A stretch of DNA of 64,000 nt from Spirosoma sp. (GTDB taxonomy: Bacteria > Bacteroidota > Bacteroidia > Cytophagales > Spirosomataceae): the NCBI RefSeq assembly GCF_026391055.1, contig NZ_JAPLET010000025.1, forward strand, positions 186,001-250,000, read 5' to 3'. Positions 61,458 through 64,000 of the stretch are shown one piece after another. The notes beneath the pieces are model-generated. The model saw only the letters and a program-made list of their open reading frames with translations, was not told where the DNA came from and ran no database searches. A program made the translations under genes and the position numbers. How positions within the stretch are numbered: the first letter of the stretch is position 1; each line of letters begins with the position of its first letter.

Positions 61458-64000
61458 TCACAGTCTCTTCCTGTCCCTGTTCTTTATCGGTGCATGAAGG
61501 GCATGAACGACCAGCGGACCATTGTTGATGGCCGTAACGATGCGTTCCGGTTTATGTAGTTTGTAGGAACGGCGGGCGTCTCCGGTAACGGAGAAACCGG
61601 TTTGGGTAGATGGGACTCCAACAAACCGTCCTTGCCCATCGCCTTTGAGCAGCAAACCACGCGAGGCATCCTGCCTGCCCATGTTAGCTTCGTTTCCGTA
61701 AAAATTGCCCGTTGCCAGCGCATCGAGCTTTCCATCTTTATCGAAGTCATCGACAACGAACCCGAAAATAGGAGCCTCCTGGGCAACCGTGGGCAGAGGT
61801 TTCAGTCTAAACTTCCCGTTGCCAAGATTCTCCGCATAACAGCTCCGTAGTTCACTTACATAGGCCCGGTAGACTCCGTCCAGATCTTTCTCTGAAAACA
61901 GGGCGTCGAAATCAGCTTCGGCATAATCGGCATAGCGCAGAAACTTACGCCGGAACTGGATAACCTGCTGGTTCAGGGCATCGCGGGGCAGGGCCGGATA
62001 ACGCGCTCCGTTGATAAAATAGCCCATGATCGGGTCAAATTGCCCGTCGTCGTTGAAATCTTTTCCATACATCAGAATCGGCTCGCTGGCCGACGCCCGG
62101 TATAGGGTATTCAAGCCTTCGTTGCCCAGCAATAAATCGGCATCGCCGTCGCCGTCGAAATCACCGCTGGCCACACAATTCCACCAGCCAGTGGGGTTTG
62201 TCGCCAATGTTGAATCCGCCGATTTTATCCGCCGAAAAACACCTTTCTGATTCTCCAGTACCGTTAGTGGCATCCACTCGCCCACTGCTACCAGATCCGT
62301 ATCCTGGTCGCCGTCAATATCGAGCGGCAACACCTCGCACACGAGTCCAAGACTTGCCAAATCGGGGGCTACCTGGGCCGTGACGTTCGTGAAGTGTGGT
62401 GCCTTGCCCGGTATCCGGTCGTTGCGTAACAGATAGCTTTGCGCGGGTATCGGGTATTTTCCCGGCAGCTGACGCCCGGCAATCAGCACGTCAAGATCCC
62501 CGTCACGGTCATAATCGAGCGCGCGAACCGACTGGCTGCTAACAGCTATCGACGGCAAACCGGGAACGGGCGTAAAATGCCCCCGACCGTCGTTCTGGTA
62601 AAGCACGGGCTGAAACGCTTCGGTTGCGGTAAGCGGGCGTTCGTTGCCTCCGCCCACCACCAGCAAATCGTTATCCTGGTCATTATCTGCGTCGAAGAGC
62701 AGAATTGCCCCCACCTCCATGGGCGTGTTGGGCATCCAGTCGGCTCGTTTGTACTGGCCATTGGCCCGCCCGAAAAACAACGCTCCCGGACTGCCCCGGT
62801 ACGAAGCACCCACGGCAATGTCGTCGATAGCATCGCCGTTGAGGTCGCCTACGGCTAGCGCTACCCCTGCCCGCGACAACATCTTATGCAGCGCGGGCGT
62901 TGTTTTGAAATCAACAAAGTCCGACTCCTGGTGCACAAAATCGAGGTTCGTCCGCACTTTCGAGAAAAGAGAAGTTGACGGAACATCGAGTCGTTTTCGT
63001 GCTGGTTTCGCATCACTATACCGAAGCGTTAGCCGCTGGTTAGCTCGAACGTTGTAACGAACTTCGGTCATTCCACCGGGCCACACCACGCGTACGGAGT
63101 CAGCCATCGGCGCAACACCCAGACCAACGACCAGCCCGGTACCCATCGACGATAAATACCCGCGTACCGGATACTTTTCCAGCAGCTGTTTTTCCCCTTT
63201 AGTCCAAACGGTAACCATAGCACCAATCCCGGCCCGGTTGGTAACCGGCCCGACAAACGCCATCGACAAATAACTATTTTTAAGCTTTTCGCGACTGGTG
63301 TTGCGAAAAACTGACGCCTTCTCATCAATGTTGTTGACTATCAAATCCAGGTCACCATCGCCGTCCAGATCAGCATAGGCGGCCCCGTTAGCGTAAGACA
63401 GTTCATCCAGCCCCCAGGCCGCTGACACATCCTCGAACGTCAGGTCGTTATGGTTGCGGAAGGCGTAGTTACGGAGCTTAATCTCGGGCACTTTCTCCAG
63501 CAATTTATCCCGTTGCTGTTGCCGGGCGGCATCGGTACCGAAACTCCCAAACTCCTCAGTAAAGCTGATAAAATCGCGGTCGGTGACGTTTTTGCGGTAG
63601 CCATTGGTCACGAACACATCTTTATGACCGTCCAGATCGAGATCGGCCAGGAGTGTAGACCAACTCCAGTCGGTTTGGGCTATCCCGGCGAGCAAGCCGA
63701 CTTCGCTAAAGAGTGGCTTCTCCTGGTCGTTTCCGGCGTTGAGTTGTAGGGTGTTCCGCATGTATTGAAGCTGGTAGCCATATTGTGACGTCTGGCTCAG
63801 CTCCTTTTTATCGTAATCCTGCGCACTAAGCATCTGCTTCTGGCGGGCGTTATCCTTCGGCAGCATATCCAGTTGCATGAAGTCGATTTGTCCATCGTTG
63901 TTAATGTCGGCGGCATCAATGCCCATCCCATACATGCTCGTATGGGCCAGCGAGGCACGGGTACAGTTCCGGAATATGCCCAGGCTATCGGGTTTAGCCC
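61458..64000 (-). CDS. VCBS/FG-GAP repeat protein with ASPIC/UnbV domain (N-terminus off window)
   Basis: The frame is open to the right edge, giving about 847 residues. The first visible residues read GIFRNCTRASLAHTSMYGMG, then IDAADINNDG, which continues upstream of the ATG at 63935. That ATG is therefore internal and the gene is cut. FG-GAP/VCBS-type repeats with Ca-binding loops (DLDLDGHKD, DLDGDGDLD, DYDRDGDLD, DIDGDQDTD, DFDGDGDAD) flank a UnbV-type domain (RAGIGAMVTVWTKGEKQLLE, VRVVWPGGMTEVRYNV). Proteins like this are exported, about 1100 residues long, and often encoded near SusC/SusD genes. A seven-bladed propeller surface-binding role is inferred. Confidence 0.92.
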   Translation of the reverse strand, partial: AKPDSLGIFRNCTRASLAHTSMYGMGIDAADINNDGQIDFMQLDMLPKDNARQKQMLSAQDYDKKELSQTSQYGYQLQYMRNTLQLNAGNDQEKPLFSEVGLLAGIAQTDWSWSTLLADLDLDGHKDVFVTNGYRKNVTDRDFISFTEEFGSFGTDAARQQQRDKLLEKVPEIKLRNYAFRNHNDLTFEDVSAAWGLDELSYANGAAYADLDGDGDLDLIVNNIDEKASVFRNTSREKLKNSYLSMAFVGPVTNRAGIGAMVTVWTKGEKQLLEKYPVRGYLSSMGTGLVVGLGVAPMADSVRVVWPGGMTEVRYNVRANQRLTLRYSDAKPARKRLDVPSTSLFSKVRTNLDFVHQESDFVDFKTTPALHKMLSRAGVALAVGDLNGDAIDDIAVGASYRGSPGALFFGRANGQYKRADWMPNTPMEVGAILLFDADNDQDNDLLVVGGGNERPLTATEAFQPVLYQNDGRGHFTPVPGLPSIAVSSQSVRALDYDRDGDLDVLIAGRQLPGKYPIPAQSYLLRNDRIPGKAPHFTNVTAQVAPDLASLGLVCEVLPLDIDGDQDTDLVAVGEWMPLTVLENQKGVFRRIKSADSTLATNPTGWWNCVASGDFDGDGDADLLLGNEGLNTLYRASASEPILMYGKDFNDDGQFDPIMGYFINGARYPALPRDALNQQVIQFRRKFLRYADYAEADFDALFSEKDLDGVYRAYVSELRSCYAENLGNGKFRLKPLPTVAQEAPIFGFVVDDFDKDGKLDALATGNFYGNEANMGRQDASRGLLLKGDGQGRFVGVPSTQTGFSVTGDARRSYKLHKPERIVTAINNGPLVVHALHAPIKNRDRKRL

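Noticed and set aside
63873..63935. ATG at 63935 as the start of the VCBS/UnbV gene
   Set aside because: In-frame family-typical sequence (FRNCTRASLAHTS) continues upstream to the edge of the window, so the gene is cut and this Met is internal.

Overview
The window looks like chromosomal DNA of a Bacteroidota bacterium of the Cytophagales, most like Spirosoma or a relative. This is inferred from gene content, not from a database match. The signs are a type IX secretion (T9SS) C-terminal sorting domain, a TonB-dependent receptor with a CarboxypepD_reg domain, LytS/LytTR signalling, VCBS/UnbV and SdrD-B/Ig-like surface proteins, DUF2911/DUF4230/DUF4177 proteins, and promoters fitting the Bacteroidota TAnnTTTG type instead of classical sigma-70 boxes. 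No rRNA, tRNA, CRISPR array, intact insertion sequence or prophage was recognised. Both ends cut through large minus-strand surface-protein genes.

Layout. 1-10.8 kb (mostly minus): a giant adhesin-like protein, a dead-peptidase/beta-propeller/beta-barrel outer-membrane protein, an FAD oxidoreductase, cytidylate kinase and a GNAT acetyltransferase. 10.9-16.6 kb (plus): TonB-dependent receptor, TPR protein, a pentapeptide-repeat LytS-type kinase with its LytTR regulator, and a SUI1-like factor. 16.6-25.6 kb: a peptide transporter, an M23 peptidase, a GbsR/MarR regulator with a DCC thiol-disulfide protein, an alpha/beta hydrolase, two tiny acidic proteins, DoxX, a lipoprotein, a T9SS cargo protein and a tail-collar protein. 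26-32 kb: a decayed two-component locus, then solitary sufB, a DUF4177 protein, a peptidoglycan-binding amidase-like protein, uvrB and a DUF2911 protein. 32.4-40 kb: a secreted esterase, a sigma-54 response regulator with no HTH domain, a LuxE-like protein, a lipoprotein, a sensor kinase, hemA and a DUF4230 protein.

40.1-44.9 kb holds the most coherent functional unit: a four-gene minus-strand operon encoding a sulfite dehydrogenase molybdoenzyme, a small c-type cytochrome, an SsuD-like FMNH2-dependent sulfonate monooxygenase and a sodium:solute symporter. Together they could import a sulfonate, release sulfite and oxidise it to sulfate. 45-51.6 kb: a GH13 alpha-glucosidase, YqgE, a small barrel protein, an isolated nuoA-nuoB pair, a membrane protein and a GT-C-like glycosyltransferase overlapping it tail to tail. 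51.9-58.3 kb: three paralogous MFS transporters with a small secreted protein and an SSS transporter among them. 58.4-64 kb: secreted hypothetical proteins, decayed fragments, a lone receiver domain and the C-terminal part of a VCBS/UnbV protein.

Two patterns cross gene boundaries. Several gaps between genes on the same strand hold long imperfect palindromes built from short iterated units; two of them, 4.5 kb apart, share sequence. Two convergent gene pairs end in near-perfect hairpins that include stop codons of the flanking genes. The GbsR/DCC locus carries two matching TTTCA-N8-TGAAA sites and a promoter placed so that the regulator mRNA may be leaderless.
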